Shown piece after piece: positions 22,386 through 32,098 of a stretch of DNA of 32,203 nucleotides. Positions within the stretch are counted from its first letter, which is position 1; every line of letters begins with the position of its first letter. The notes under the pieces are model-generated. The model saw only the letters and a program-made list of their open reading frames with translations, made no database searches and was not told the origin of the DNA. This DNA comes from Sphingobacteriales bacterium. GTDB lineage: Bacteria; Bacteroidota; Bacteroidia; Sphingobacteriales; Sphingobacteriaceae. The stretch covers positions 1 to 32,203 of the forward strand of contig JAATFQ010000227.1 in the NCBI GenBank assembly GCA_015655115.1, in the 5' to 3' direction. The position numbers and the translations under genes are program-made.

Positions 22386-23519
22386 CTATAATAATCCTTT
22401 AGTGCTTGGTAAAACTAACTTCTCTGAGTCTCTTTTGATCGCCATCTTAATGGCCTTGGCAAAGGCTTTAAATATAGCTTCAATTTTATGATGCTCATTG
22501 TCTCCTTCAGCCTTAATATTCAGGTTGCATTTTGCCGCATCGCTGAACGACTTGAAGAAATGATAGAACATCTCGGTAGGTACATCGCCCACGCGCTCCC
22601 GTTTAAACTCTGCATCCCACACTATCCAGCTGCGGCCGCCGAAATCTATGGCTACCTGCGCCAGGCAGTCGTCCATCGGTAAACAGAACCCGTAGCGTTC
22701 CAGTCCCAGTTTATTGCCTATCGCCTTGGCAAAAGCCTCTCCCAGAGCAATACCCGTATCTTCAACAGTATGGTGCTCATCGATATGCAGGTCGCCTTTA
22801 GCGATCACCTTCAGATCTACCGCACCATGTCTTGCAATCTGGTCCAGCATGTGGTTAAAGAAGTTCAGTCCTGTATCTATGTCGCCCTTGCCCGTACCAT
22901 CCAGGTCAATACTGATGTCAATATCCGTTTCGTTTGTTTTCCTGATATGGTGAAACTGCCTGCTTCCGGCTTTCAGGAAAGTATAAATATCTACCCAGTG
23001 CTGGGTTTGCATGGCGATATGATCTGTCAGTGTTTCCACTTTTTCCATCATCTCATTTTGTCCCAGTAAATCATTATTGCGCAGCCATATTGCTTTTGCA
23101 CCCAGATTTTTCGCCAGGATCACATCATTGAGGCGGTCGCCGATAACGAAAGAGTTCGCCAGGTCGTAATCACCCGTTAAGAAATGTGTGAGCAGCCCTG
23201 TATTTGGCTTACGCGTAATGGCATTCTCATGAGCAAAGGTTTTGTCGATGATAACTTCTGAGAAAGTTACGCCTTCACCGGCAAAAGTATCAAGGATGAA
23301 GTTATGTACCGGCCAGAAGTTCAGTTCAGGGTGTGAGTCTGTTCCCAGTCCGTCCTGATTAGTGACCATTACGAGTTCAAAGTCCAGCTCTGCCGCAATT
23401 TTCGCCAGGTAGTAAATAGACTTGGGGTAAAATTTAAGCTTCGCAAATGAATCTATTTGTTCATCTTCCGGTTCGGTGATCAGCGTACCGTCGCGGTCTA
23501 TAAAAAGGATCTTCTTCAT
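22386..23519 (-). CDS. hisB: Bifunctional histidinol-phosphatase / imidazoleglycerol-phosphate dehydratase
   Basis: Carries out steps 6 and 8 of the pathway. From ATG 23519 it is 377 residues; TTG 23522 would add one Met. The N-terminal HAD phosphatase (1-165) has FIDRDGTLI with the two catalytic Asp, [12 protein letters not shown] and [20 protein letters not shown]. The C-terminal dehydratase (about 180-377) shows [32 protein letters not shown] and [17 protein letters not shown], with the paired histidines that bind two Mn. Its start shares one base with the hisC stop (TGATG). The fused form is typical of Bacteroidota and enterobacteria. Confidence 0.96.
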   Translation of the reverse strand: MKKILFIDRDGTLITEPEDEQIDSFAKLKFYPKSIYYLAKIAAELDFELVMVTNQDGLGTDSHPELNFWPVHNFILDTFAGEGVTFSEVIIDKTFAHENAITRKPNTGLLTHFLTGDYDLANSFVIGDRLNDVILAKNLGAKAIWLRNNDLLGQNEMMEKVETLTDHIAMQTQHWVDIYTFLKAGSRQFHHIRKTNETDIDISIDLDGTGKGDIDTGLNFFNHMLDQIARHGAVDLKVIAKGDLHIDEHHTVEDTGIALGEAFAKAIGNKLGLERYGFCLPMDDCLAQVAIDFGGRSWIVWDAEFKRERVGDVPTEMFYHFFKSFSDAAKCNLNIKAEGDNEHHKIEAIFKAFAKAIKMAIKRDSEKLVLPSTKGLL

Positions 23520-24565
23520 CAATTTGTAAACGATTTTAATGCGGTTAATAGTATGTCATTTTCCTGTGGTGTGCCTACCGTAATCCGCAGACAGCCTTCA
23601 CATAAGGTCACTTTTGAACGGTCGCGGATAATGATTCCCTGCTCTACAAGATAGGTATAAGTTGCTGTTGCATCATTAACTTCGGTGAGCACGAAATTAG
23701 CGTCGGAAGGGTATACTTTTTTTACAAAAGGCAGCGTGGCCAGATCAGTAATCAGCTTCTCGCGGTCTGCCACGGTCAGCTTAATCCATTCGTTGACTAC
23801 ACTGATGTTTTTCAGGGCTTCCAGTGCCAGGTCTTGTGTAGACTGGCTGATATTATATGGAGCCTTCACTTTATTCATAATGTCGATCACTACCGTGGAG
23901 GCGAAAGCCATGCCCAGGCGTAATCCGGCTAACCCCCATGCTTTGGAGAACGTCTGCAGGATCACCAGGTGTGGGTATTCCGTCAGCTCCTGGATGAAAG
24001 TACGCTGTTTAGCGAAGTTGATATAAGCTTCATCGATCACCACCAAACCCTTGAAATTGGCCAGGATAGTTTCTATATCCGTACGGATAATAGAGTTGCC
24101 GGTAGGATTATTCGGGGAGCAGATAAAGATCAGTTTCGTATTTTCGTCTATCGCTTCAGCAATGCCTTCCAGGTCGAGCTGGAAATTAGGGAGCAGGTTT
24201 ACCTTGCGCACCTCCACATCATTGATGTTTGCCGAAACCTCATACATACCATAGGTAGGCGGCAGGATGATGACATTATCTTTCCCCGGATTACAGAAGG
24301 CCCTGTACAATAAGTCTATTGCTTCATCGCTGCCGTTGCCTAAAAACGTGTGTTCTATAGGTACCCCCTTAATTTTGCTGATCGCATCTTTCAGGTCCAG
24401 CTGCAAAGGGTCGGGGTAGCGGTTAAAGTTTTCCGGCAGGGGTGAGCCGAAACTATTTTCATTGGCATCTAAATATACACTCGCCTGTCCTTTATATTCG
24501 TCCCTTGCGGTAGAATAGGGGCGAAGGTTTTTGATATTTTCGCGTTGTAAGTCTTTAATATCCAT
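23519..24565 (-). CDS. hisC: Histidinol-phosphate aminotransferase
   Basis: PLP-dependent class II aminotransferase converting imidazole acetol phosphate and glutamate to histidinol phosphate. The start ATG 24565 ([17 protein letters not shown]) is chosen over a longer frame because it gives the normal 348 residues and overlaps the hisD end by 11 bases. Motifs: [45 protein letters not shown], and the PLP lysine in [20 protein letters not shown]. The arginine near the C terminus in GCLRITVGT binds substrate phosphate or carboxylate. Confidence 0.96.
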   Translation of the reverse strand: MDIKDLQRENIKNLRPYSTARDEYKGQASVYLDANENSFGSPLPENFNRYPDPLQLDLKDAISKIKGVPIEHTFLGNGSDEAIDLLYRAFCNPGKDNVIILPPTYGMYEVSANINDVEVRKVNLLPNFQLDLEGIAEAIDENTKLIFICSPNNPTGNSIIRTDIETILANFKGLVVIDEAYINFAKQRTFIQELTEYPHLVILQTFSKAWGLAGLRLGMAFASTVVIDIMNKVKAPYNISQSTQDLALEALKNISVVNEWIKLTVADREKLITDLATLPFVKKVYPSDANFVLTEVNDATATYTYLVEQGIIIRDRSKVTLCEGCLRITVGTPQENDILLTALKSFTN

Positions 24566-25853
24566 CTGTTGATTGTAAACGAATAGTGATTGCATTTTTG
24601 TGTGCCTGCAGACCTTCTGCGGCGGCCAGTATTTCAACGGTCGGTCCTATGGCGGTTAATCCCGCAGGACTGATATGCTGAAAAGTAATCTTCTTAATAA
24701 AAGAATCTGTAGAAACACCTGAATAGGCTTTGGCAAACCCGCTTGTTGGCAGGGTATGGTTGGTGCCAGAAGCATAATCGCCCGCGCTTTCCGGCGTAAG
24801 GTTGCCCAGGAATACTGAGCCGGCATTGATGATCAGAGGTGTAAGCGCTTCAAATTGAGCTGTAGCCAGGATCAGGTGTTCCGGTGCATAGCTGTTGCTG
24901 AAGTCCATCGCCTGATCTGTATTGTCTACAAGAACGGCATAAGAGTTAAGTATCGCTTTTGCGGCGATATCTTTTCTCGGTAGGGCTTGCAGCTGGATTT
25001 CGATCTCTGCCAGTGTTTGTGAAATGATGGTGCCGGAGGTAGACACCAATATAGCCTGACTGTCGCCCCCGTGCTCTGCCTGCGCAAGCAGGTCTGATGC
25101 TACAAATGCCGGGTTGGCCGTATCATCGGCAATAACCAGCACTTCAGAAGGGCCTGCGGGCATATCTATAGCTGTAATGCCCGAAGCTAAGACCATTTGT
25201 TTAGCCTGAGTAACATACCTGTTTCCGGGTCCGAAGATCTTATACACTTTCGGCACACTTTCAGTACCGTATGCCATTGCGGCGATAGCCTGTGCGCCGC
25301 CTATCATATAGATCTTTTCGATGCCGAGCAATACAGCACAGTAGGCCAGGTAACAGTTGGTCTTTCCATCTTTTTGGGGAGGGGAGCAGACTACAATTTG
25401 CTTACAGCCCGACAGTACAGCAGGGATGCCCAGCATCAGGAAGGTACTTGGCAGCACTGCCGTGCCACCAGGAATATACAGTCCCACTTTTTCTATTGCT
25501 CTTGCTTCGCGCCAGCAGGAAACACCGGGCATGGTTTCTATTTGTTGTTCTTTAACCAGCTGTGCGGCATGGAAGATTTTGATATTTGCATAGGCAGTAT
25601 CTATGGCCAGCTTAGCATCGGCAGGTATGGCCGACGCAATAGCTTCGATATCTTTCTTTTCTATAAAGAGCTGATCAAGTTTCACCTGGTCAAATGCCAG
25701 TGCATAATCAAACAATGCCTTATCGCCCTCAGCTTTTACGGTATCAATGATCACTTTTACGCGCTCAGTGATGGTGTGGTCGTCCGCCAGCTGTCTTAAA
25801 CAGAGTTCTTCAATATTCTGTTTTGTTAAATCAGTATACTTGTAAGTCTTCAA
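24555..25853 (-). CDS. hisD: Histidinol dehydrogenase
   Basis: Zinc- and NAD-dependent enzyme for the last two oxidations, histidinol to histidine. It is 432 residues with a TTG start at 25853. Motifs: VGLYIPGGTAVLPSTFLMLG, IYMIGGAQAIAAMAYGTESV, IDMPAGPSEVLVIADD, LLAQAEHGGDSQAILV with the zinc-binding His and Gln, NSYAPEHLILA with the catalytic Glu-His pair, and ASGTNHTLPTSG. It follows hisG after 62 bases and overlaps hisC by 11 bases. Confidence 0.97.
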   Translation of the reverse strand: MKTYKYTDLTKQNIEELCLRQLADDHTITERVKVIIDTVKAEGDKALFDYALAFDQVKLDQLFIEKKDIEAIASAIPADAKLAIDTAYANIKIFHAAQLVKEQQIETMPGVSCWREARAIEKVGLYIPGGTAVLPSTFLMLGIPAVLSGCKQIVVCSPPQKDGKTNCYLAYCAVLLGIEKIYMIGGAQAIAAMAYGTESVPKVYKIFGPGNRYVTQAKQMVLASGITAIDMPAGPSEVLVIADDTANPAFVASDLLAQAEHGGDSQAILVSTSGTIISQTLAEIEIQLQALPRKDIAAKAILNSYAVLVDNTDQAMDFSNSYAPEHLILATAQFEALTPLIINAGSVFLGNLTPESAGDYASGTNHTLPTSGFAKAYSGVSTDSFIKKITFQHISPAGLTAIGPTVEILAAAEGLQAHKNAITIRLQSTDGY

Positions 25854-25915
25854 TGTTTTGTGTTTTTGTGTTGAAAATTTGTTGCTGTCAGTAAAAAACA
25901 GGACCGAAAAGGGTA

Positions 25916-26767
25916 TTAAGCGATGATTTTCTCTATCGGCATCACCACAATTCCTTCTGCACCAGCAGCTTTAAGGCTATTGATCTTCTCCCAGAAATCC
26001 TGCTCAGCAATAACAGAGTGTACAGCTACCCAGTCTGGCTCAAAAAGCGGGACAATTGTGGGACTCTTCACTCCAGGCAGCAGGCTAACTACTTTTTCCA
26101 GGTTAGATTTTGCTACGTTTAACACTACATATTTTGTTTCTTTTGCACGCAGTACGGAACGGATCCTTTGCAGTAGTTCCAGTACGTCTTCATTCAGCTC
26201 GATGCCTTTGTTACCGATCAATACGGCTTCAGACTTCATTACTTCAGCAAAAGGCTTCAGTCCGTTGCTTTTCAATGTGCCTCCTGTAGAAACGATATCG
26301 CAGATGGCATCGCTCAATCCCAGTCCGGGACCAATTTCTACGGACCCTGAAATGGTACGTACTACGGCATTTACGTTATTGTCTTTAAGGTATTTTTCTA
26401 AAATTACAGGGTAGGAAGTGGCAATGGCCTTGCCTTCCAATCCGGCGATATCGGTGATTTCACTTTCATTAGGAATAGCGATTTTCAGCGTACATTTTCC
26501 GAAGCCTAACTTCTGCAGGTAAGTTACGTCGGCATTTACTTCAGTAATTACATTTTCACCGACGATGCCCAGGTCCGCAATGCCATCCTGTACGTATTCA
26601 GGAATATCATCATCTCTTAAAAAGAGGATTTCCAGAGGGAAATTTGTTACAGTTGATATGAGGGAGCTTTTATAGTTCTCGAAAGATAAGCCACAATTTT
26701 TAAGGATCTCTACAGACTTCTCGTTTAATCTACCAGATTTCTGGATAGCAATTTTAAGTGTTTTCAA
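25916..26767 (-). CDS. hisG: ATP phosphoribosyltransferase, long form
   Basis: First and committed step: ATP plus PRPP to PR-ATP. It is 283 residues, the long, HisZ-independent form, with a C-terminal ACT-like regulatory domain (about 210-283) for histidine feedback. The start is TTG 26767 (MKTLKIAIQKSGRLNEKSVE); no ATG fits in frame upstream. Motifs: LFLRDDDIPEYVQDGIADLG, IATSYPVILEKYL, and the PRPP-binding stretch GSVEIGPGLGLSDAICDIVS. It is preceded by a histidine-rich leader peptide and a promoter. Confidence 0.96.
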   Translation of the reverse strand: MKTLKIAIQKSGRLNEKSVEILKNCGLSFENYKSSLISTVTNFPLEILFLRDDDIPEYVQDGIADLGIVGENVITEVNADVTYLQKLGFGKCTLKIAIPNESEITDIAGLEGKAIATSYPVILEKYLKDNNVNAVVRTISGSVEIGPGLGLSDAICDIVSTGGTLKSNGLKPFAEVMKSEAVLIGNKGIELNEDVLELLQRIRSVLRAKETKYVVLNVAKSNLEKVVSLLPGVKSPTIVPLFEPDWVAVHSVIAEQDFWEKINSLKAAGAEGIVVMPIEKIIA

Positions 26768-26832
26768 TGGATTGAAATTATTGAATGGGACAGGAAATTA
26801 TAATTCGGAAACAAGTTTTGAAGTACAAAACA

Positions 26833-26895
26833 TTACATATACATCGCCAATTGGCGATGGTGCAAATGTAAGTGATGGTTCAAGTGTTTGTTCAT
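26833..26895 (-). CDS. hisL: His-operon leader peptide
   Basis: A 20-codon open frame, ATG 26895 to TAA 26833, reads MNKHLNHHLHLHHRQLAMYM. Six of residues 4-13 are histidine, a density seen only in his attenuator leaders. It lies about 40 bases after the predicted transcription start and 65 bases before hisG. A perfect palindrome CATCGCCAATTGGCGATG (26842-26859) begins in the last histidine codon, so a ribosome stalled for charged tRNA-His would cover its 5' arm. No classical terminator with a U run is seen before hisG. The call is made from sequence alone. Confidence 0.8.
   Translation of the reverse strand: MNKHLNHHLHLHHRQLAMYM
26842..26859 (-). promoter_or_regulatory. Palindrome inside the his leader, candidate attenuation hairpin
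   Basis: CATCGCCAATTGGCGATG is a perfect 18-base palindrome. As RNA it gives a 7-bp GC-rich stem with an AAUU loop. It spans codons 13-18 of the leader, right after the histidine cluster. It could be a pause or antiterminator stem, or a protein operator in DNA form. Confidence 0.55.
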
Positions 26896-26943
26896 ATTAT
26901 TTTAATTCCTTATTCAATAATGCATTAGCAGATTGAGGAGCTG

Positions 26944-26973
26944 CAAATATATAGATAGAAATCACAAATCAAA
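26944..26973 (-). promoter_or_regulatory. Promoter of the his operon
   Basis: On the minus strand TTTG (26970-26973) and TATATTTG (26944-26951) are separated by 18 bases, a very good match to the Bacteroidota sigma-A type -33 TTTG / -7 TAnnTTTG promoter. The predicted start lies near 26936, about 40 bases before the leader peptide ATG. Confidence 0.65.
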
Positions 26974-27049
26974 AAATATATGGCATTTTATTTGAGTTAC
27001 TTGTATTAACAATGCAAAATAATCCCTTATTGGCTTAATTACGCTCGTT

Positions 27050-28627
27050 TTGAAAAAAAATATTTACTTCATTATACCCCTTTGCCTTCTCTTTTCTTCC
27101 TGTAACTGGTTTAAAACCACACCGGAAGCAGGATTAGTTTTATCCGAACACTTCAATAATAAACTCTACAAAGAATTTGACACGGCAGATTATAACCTTG
27201 TGTTTAACCGCCATATTGACTCGCTTAAAAATAAATTGAGTAATCCGGTCACTATTGGCAGTTTTTATAGGGACAATGACCGGAAGGCGGAACTGGTTAC
27301 CCGGTTTTATGCTAATGGGACATTGGACACGCTGAAGGCTTACCTGGACCGGGCGGCAGAACATGGCTTTAATCCTGCAATTTTTGGTAATAAAGAATTG
27401 GGAGAGCTGCTCGCAGAACTGGGAACAAATAAATTTAAGCACATTGCTGAGGTATATCCTGTTGTGGCAGATTTGGAACTCCGCGCGGCATCATCGCTAT
27501 TGAAGTATGATACTTTTATAGGATATGGCTGTATAAATCCGAGGAAGCTGCTGAACCGTTTTTACGTGACAGTGAAAAGACCGGATAGTGCGAGTCTGAA
27601 CAAGGTATTGGCAACGAAAGATCTTTTGAAAGTGTTAAAAGATGTGCAGCCTGTGGCGGGCGACTATAAAATTATGCAGGCTAATATGCGCCTGCTGAAT
27701 GCAAACCCGGTACAAAATGCGGCAGCGCTGAAAGCTATAGGTGTAAATATGGAACGCCTGCGATGGAAACTGCCCGACCTGGGCGATGAATATGTAGAGG
27801 TAAATATTCCGGATTATTCGCTTACCTGGTTTAATAAGCAGGATACGGTTACACATATGAAGGTTTGCGTAGGCGGCAGAAGAGAGCAGGGCTTCGAAGA
27901 GAAGATGCAGACTTATCTTAAGACACATAGCCTTGACGATAAACCTAAAAATCACCAGACACCCATCCTGATCAGTAAGTTTAATGCGATACAGGTGAAT
28001 CCTATCTGGAATATCCCTGTCAGCATTGCTAAAAGTGAAATCTACTTTCAGGCATTGCGCGACCCTTATTACTTATCAAATAATAACATGAGGGTATATA
28101 AAAATGGACAGCTGGTAGCCGATCCGGATACCATACAATGGCGCAACTATTCACGTGAGCATCTGCCTTTCCAATTTAAACAAGGATCAGGCGAGGGCAA
28201 TGCCTTAGGGAAGTTTAAGTTTATCTTCGACAATGGATCGAGCATCTACCTTCATGATACCAATAATAAAACTGCGTTCAGCAGGAGCATGCGTGCCATC
28301 AGTCATGGCTGCGTACGCGTGGAAAGGCCTTTGGAGTTTGCGGAAAAGCTGGTGGACGATAAGTATCAATACGATCAGCTGAGGATGGAAGTGAACCTGC
28401 CCCCGGTAGATACGACGAAGATGGAGGTTTTCAGAAAGAAGATGGCGAAGAAAACGGATACGCTGAATGTATTTGAGCTGAAGCCGAAATGGTTTGGCAC
28501 AAAGAAGAATGTCTCTATCTTTATCAACTATAAAACCGTATGGGCAGAACATGGGGTGCTGCAATACCGTGAGGATGTATATGGATTGGATGAAAACTTA
28601 TATAATGCAATGAAAAAGTTCAAATAA
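27050..28627 (+). CDS. L,D-transpeptidase lipoprotein, YcbB-like
   Basis: Predicted periplasmic enzyme that forms 3-3 crosslinks in peptidoglycan or attaches proteins to it. It is 525 residues. TTG 27050 gives a lipoprotein signal (MKKNIYFIIPLCLLFSSC, lipid Cys18). Residues 70-250 are the helical scaffold domain seen in YcbB-type enzymes (LDRAAEHGFNPAIFG, LELRAASSLLKYDTFIGYG). The catalytic domain (about 255-460) has VNIPDYSLTWF, NPIWNIPVSIA and the signature SHGCVRVE with nucleophile Cys421, His419 and Arg423. It is followed 19 bases later by the BatA gene on the same strand and transcribed divergently from the his operon. Confidence 0.92.
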   Translation: MKKNIYFIIPLCLLFSSCNWFKTTPEAGLVLSEHFNNKLYKEFDTADYNLVFNRHIDSLKNKLSNPVTIGSFYRDNDRKAELVTRFYANGTLDTLKAYLDRAAEHGFNPAIFGNKELGELLAELGTNKFKHIAEVYPVVADLELRAASSLLKYDTFIGYGCINPRKLLNRFYVTVKRPDSASLNKVLATKDLLKVLKDVQPVAGDYKIMQANMRLLNANPVQNAAALKAIGVNMERLRWKLPDLGDEYVEVNIPDYSLTWFNKQDTVTHMKVCVGGRREQGFEEKMQTYLKTHSLDDKPKNHQTPILISKFNAIQVNPIWNIPVSIAKSEIYFQALRDPYYLSNNNMRVYKNGQLVADPDTIQWRNYSREHLPFQFKQGSGEGNALGKFKFIFDNGSSIYLHDTNNKTAFSRSMRAISHGCVRVERPLEFAEKLVDDKYQYDQLRMEVNLPPVDTTKMEVFRKKMAKKTDTLNVFELKPKWFGTKKNVSIFINYKTVWAEHGVLQYREDVYGLDENLYNAMKKFK

Positions 28628-28646
28628 TTTTTACCTTTGGTTTTTA

Positions 28647-30839
28647 ATGAATTTCCTCTACCCAGGTTTTCTTTTTTCATTGCTGGCGGTAGCCATCCCT
28701 ATCCTTATTCATTTATTTAATTTCCGCCGGTTTAAGACTGTATATTTTAGTAATGTACAATTCCTGAAAGCTGTGAAGGAGGAAAATGCTTCTTCCGGGA
28801 AGCTCAAAAACCTGCTTATTCTTTTCTGCCGTATACTGGCTATTGTTTTTCTTGTGCTGGCCTTCGCCCGTCCTTATTTTTCTTCGGACAGCAATATCCG
28901 CCCGGACTTAAACAATATGGTTTATATCTATATCGACAACTCTTACAGTATGGAAAACCAGAACAAAGAGGGGAGCTTGCTGGATGAGGGCAAGCGCAGG
29001 GCGAAGGAAATAGCAAAAGCATTTTCTGCAAATGACAGGTTTCTGCTGACTACGAACGATTTTGAAGGCAAGCATCAGCGGAAGCTGAATTATGAGGAAC
29101 TGGTGCAGCAGATCGATGAGATAAAGATCTCACCAGTGCAACGCAATTTACAACAGGTGCTGAACAGGCAGCATGCTGCTTTCTCCGGAAATACAGGTGG
29201 GCAGGGCAGTGCTGAAAACAGCAATTCTTACAGTTATATTATCTCAGATTTTCAGGATAATTTTGTGGGTAATACTAATGCTCCGGCTTTCGATAGTGGT
29301 CAGAATAACGCTTCGTCCTCCATTGCCGGGCAAAGTGGTAAAACTATTGACGCAGATGAAAATACCTCAATCTCCCTGGTAAAATTAACGGCTAATGGGC
29401 AACCCAATATAGCGGTGGATAGTATCTGGTCTCTTTCTCCGGCACACCGCCCTAATGACCAGGAGAAATTTGTTGTCCAGCTGCGTAACTATGGCAACGA
29501 AAATAGTGATCAGCTACTGGTAAAGCTGACTATCAACAATCAGCAGAAGGCATTGGCAAGGATAAGTATCCCTGCTGGCAAGGTGGTAAGGGACACTTTC
29601 AGCTTTAGCGGCCTGACTGCGGGGTGGCAAAAAGGAACGGTGAAGATCAAAGATTTTCCGGTAACCTTTGATGATGAGCTGAACTTTACTTTTAAGGTGA
29701 ATACTGGTTTAAATGTGCTGCATATCAGCGCTGCAACTGCATCTGTTGGAGGTGTAAGCGTTGGGACTGCTGGGACGGGGGGGGCAGTGGACGGGGCTCC
29801 TGAAAAATATATTAAATCACTTTTTTCGGCCGACTCTTATTTCAGGTTGAGTACGATGCAGGAGTCTAACATTGACTATTCCAGCTTATCAGCATACCCG
29901 CTGATTATCGTTTCAGGATTGAAATCTCCTTCCAGCGGATTGGCTGAACAACTGAAAAACCATGTGTTAAATGGTGGGTCGGTAGTGATCTTCCCCAATC
30001 TTGATGGGAATCCCGTTGAGCTGTCAGCATTTTTAACTCATTTATCGTTACCTGCTGTGCAAAGCTTAAACAGGGATACAGTGAATGTAAGCACTATAGA
30101 TTTAAAGAACAGCCTGTTTGCCGATGTCTTTGAGCAAGTTCCTGCACGGCTGGACCTGCCTAAAGTAAACCGACATTTTATATATACTCAAACGCATAAA
30201 AGTACACGGGAGGATGTAATGTCTTTGCCCTTTAATCAGTTGTTTTTTGCCAGGTACAGGCTTGGCGCCGGACAGCTTTATCTCTGTTCGGGTTCTCTGG
30301 ATACTAAGGACGGTAACCTGCCCCTGCATCCTGTATTTTTGCCGCTGATGTATAAAATTGCATTCATGAGTGTGCAGGAACAGCCACTGTATTATACAGT
30401 AGGGGAAAATACGCAGCTCAGCAGTGCCAGTTTGCAGCTGAATGCGGCAGAATCACTGAGATTGATCTCTGCAACAACGGAGGTGATCCCCGAGGTGCGG
30501 CAGGTGCCGGGAAAAACGCTGCTCTATATTGCCGACCAGGTAAAGGTTTCGGGCTTTTATGAATTAAAAAAAGCAGACTCACTGCTTTCTGTTTATGCCT
30601 TTAACGACAACCGGAAGGAATCTGATATGCACTACGCCAGTCGCCCCCAACTGGAAAAACTATTTGGTAAGAAAAAGGTAAACATCAGTAATTCCGCTGC
30701 CAGTCTTTCTGCCGGGGGCATAAAAAATAACAGCACAGAGTTATGGAAACTTTGTATAGTTTTGTGTGCTGTTTTTTTAGCTCTGGAAGTTATATTAATC
30801 AAATTTTTTAACAACCCTAAATACATACAAAAAACATGA
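28647..30839 (+). CDS. BatA-domain inner-membrane protein with VWA-like domain
   Basis: A 730-residue membrane protein. The N terminus is the BatA/aerotolerance type: MNFLYPGFLFSLLAVAIPIL, HLFNFRRFKTVYFSNVQFLK, then a second helix LLILFCRILAIVFLVLAFAR. Residues 90-330 resemble a von Willebrand A fold with a MIDAS-type IYIDNSYSM. The central part is a CARDB/beta-sandwich and a GATase-like fold (IIVSGLKSPSSGLAEQLK). A C-terminal helix LWKLCIVLCAVFLALEVILI anchors it again. Members of this family commonly sit just before the dihydroorotase-like gene, as here with a four-base ATGA overlap. Role unproven; possibly envelope assembly. Confidence 0.88.
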   Translation: MNFLYPGFLFSLLAVAIPILIHLFNFRRFKTVYFSNVQFLKAVKEENASSGKLKNLLILFCRILAIVFLVLAFARPYFSSDSNIRPDLNNMVYIYIDNSYSMENQNKEGSLLDEGKRRAKEIAKAFSANDRFLLTTNDFEGKHQRKLNYEELVQQIDEIKISPVQRNLQQVLNRQHAAFSGNTGGQGSAENSNSYSYIISDFQDNFVGNTNAPAFDSGQNNASSSIAGQSGKTIDADENTSISLVKLTANGQPNIAVDSIWSLSPAHRPNDQEKFVVQLRNYGNENSDQLLVKLTINNQQKALARISIPAGKVVRDTFSFSGLTAGWQKGTVKIKDFPVTFDDELNFTFKVNTGLNVLHISAATASVGGVSVGTAGTGGAVDGAPEKYIKSLFSADSYFRLSTMQESNIDYSSLSAYPLIIVSGLKSPSSGLAEQLKNHVLNGGSVVIFPNLDGNPVELSAFLTHLSLPAVQSLNRDTVNVSTIDLKNSLFADVFEQVPARLDLPKVNRHFIYTQTHKSTREDVMSLPFNQLFFARYRLGAGQLYLCSGSLDTKDGNLPLHPVFLPLMYKIAFMSVQEQPLYYTVGENTQLSSASLQLNAAESLRLISATTEVIPEVRQVPGKTLLYIADQVKVSGFYELKKADSLLSVYAFNDNRKESDMHYASRPQLEKLFGKKKVNISNSAASLSAGGIKNNSTELWKLCIVLCAVFLALEVILIKFFNNPKYIQKT

Positions 30840-32098
30840 ACCTTCTCCTCAAAGGCGTTACCATAGCCGATCCTAATAGTCAGTTTAATCATCAGGTGTG
30901 TGATCTGCGTGTAACGCAAGGGAAGATCGTAACCATTGGCGACAATCTGCAGGCAAACGCAGATGAAGAAGTGGTTGACGGGAAGGGGGCATTTTTATCT
31001 CCCGGGTTTTTCGATCTGAACTGTTCTATAGGTGATCCTGGGTTTGAAACTAAAGAAGATATCCAGACGGCTACGGACGCAGCGAAAGCGGGTGGTTTTA
31101 CCGGACTGGCTGTACTGCCACACACTAAACCTGTAGTGCATTCTAAAGCTGAAGTACAATATATCATCAACCAGGCAAAAAATAACCTGGTAGATGTACA
31201 TCCTATAGGTGCTGTCAGTCATGATTTAGAAGGTAAAGAGCTTGCGGAAATGTTCGATATGCAGCAGGCAGGTGCGGTGGCTTTCTCTGATGGGACGAAG
31301 GCTGTAGTGGACGACGGATTCATGAGTCGCGCCCTGCAATATGCCAAAGGCATCAACGGGTTGCTGATGGTATATCCTGAAAATAAATCTATAGCAGGCA
31401 AATCACAGATCAATGAGAGCAGGACCAGTGTATTACTGGGAATGAAGGGTATTCCTGCTTTAGCAGAAGAAATGCATATTTCCAGGGATATATTCCTGGC
31501 AACATACCATGAGGCCCCGGTACATATCATCAATATTTCCACTGCAGGTTCTGTAGCTCTTATTAAAAAGGCAAAGAAAGATGGGGTTAAGATTACCTGT
31601 GATGTGGCAGCACATCATTTGGTGTTTACTGAAGAGTTGCTGAATGATTTCGACAGCAACTATAAAGTTAAGCCGCCACTGCGTGCTAAATCGGATATAA
31701 AAGCATTGCTTGCCGGACTAAAAGACGGAACGATAGACGCAATTGCTTCACAGCACAGGCCGCATGAACCGGAATTTAAAAATGTAGAGTTCGAGATCGC
31801 CTCTTACGGGATTATTGCTTTGCAGACAGTACTGCCTTTATTGGTCAAAGCAGGATTGGACGCCTCGCAGATTGCGGAGAAGCTGTCGGTTAATCCGCGA
31901 AAATTGCTGAAACTTAAGGTGCCTGTTATTGCCGCGGGGGAAGCAGCCAATTTCACACTGTATAGTCTCACAGAAAAATGGCAGTATACTGCTGCTAATA
32001 ATCACTCAAAATCAAGAAACAGCCCATTGCTGAACGAAACCCTGACAGGAAAAGTTAAGCTGGTATATAATAACAATCAATTTCAAGTATATGGATAA
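30836..32098 (+). CDS. Dihydroorotase homologue lacking catalytic metal ligands
   Basis: A 420-residue amidohydrolase-fold protein of the multifunctional-complex dihydroorotase type: LSPGFFDL, IGDPGFETKEDIQTATDAAK, GGFTGLAVLPHTKPV, HIINISTAGSVALIKKAK, ITCDVAAHHLVFTEELL, KVKPPLRAKSDI. The metal-binding DxHxH is replaced by D60-L-N62-C-S64, and the catalytic Asp in the expected TDHAPH is Gln306 (SQHRPH). Known pseudo-dihydroorotases act as partners of aspartate transcarbamoylase; whether this one does is inference. The start ATG overlaps the BatA gene end by four bases. Confidence 0.88.
   Translation: MNLLLKGVTIADPNSQFNHQVCDLRVTQGKIVTIGDNLQANADEEVVDGKGAFLSPGFFDLNCSIGDPGFETKEDIQTATDAAKAGGFTGLAVLPHTKPVVHSKAEVQYIINQAKNNLVDVHPIGAVSHDLEGKELAEMFDMQQAGAVAFSDGTKAVVDDGFMSRALQYAKGINGLLMVYPENKSIAGKSQINESRTSVLLGMKGIPALAEEMHISRDIFLATYHEAPVHIINISTAGSVALIKKAKKDGVKITCDVAAHHLVFTEELLNDFDSNYKVKPPLRAKSDIKALLAGLKDGTIDAIASQHRPHEPEFKNVEFEIASYGIIALQTVLPLLVKAGLDASQIAEKLSVNPRKLLKLKVPVIAAGEAANFTLYSLTEKWQYTAANNHSKSRNSPLLNETLTGKVKLVYNNNQFQVYG

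Noticed and set aside
26842..26859. Riboswitch upstream of hisG
   Set aside because: A single short stem inside a His-rich leader frame; no conserved aptamer-like architecture could be recognised.
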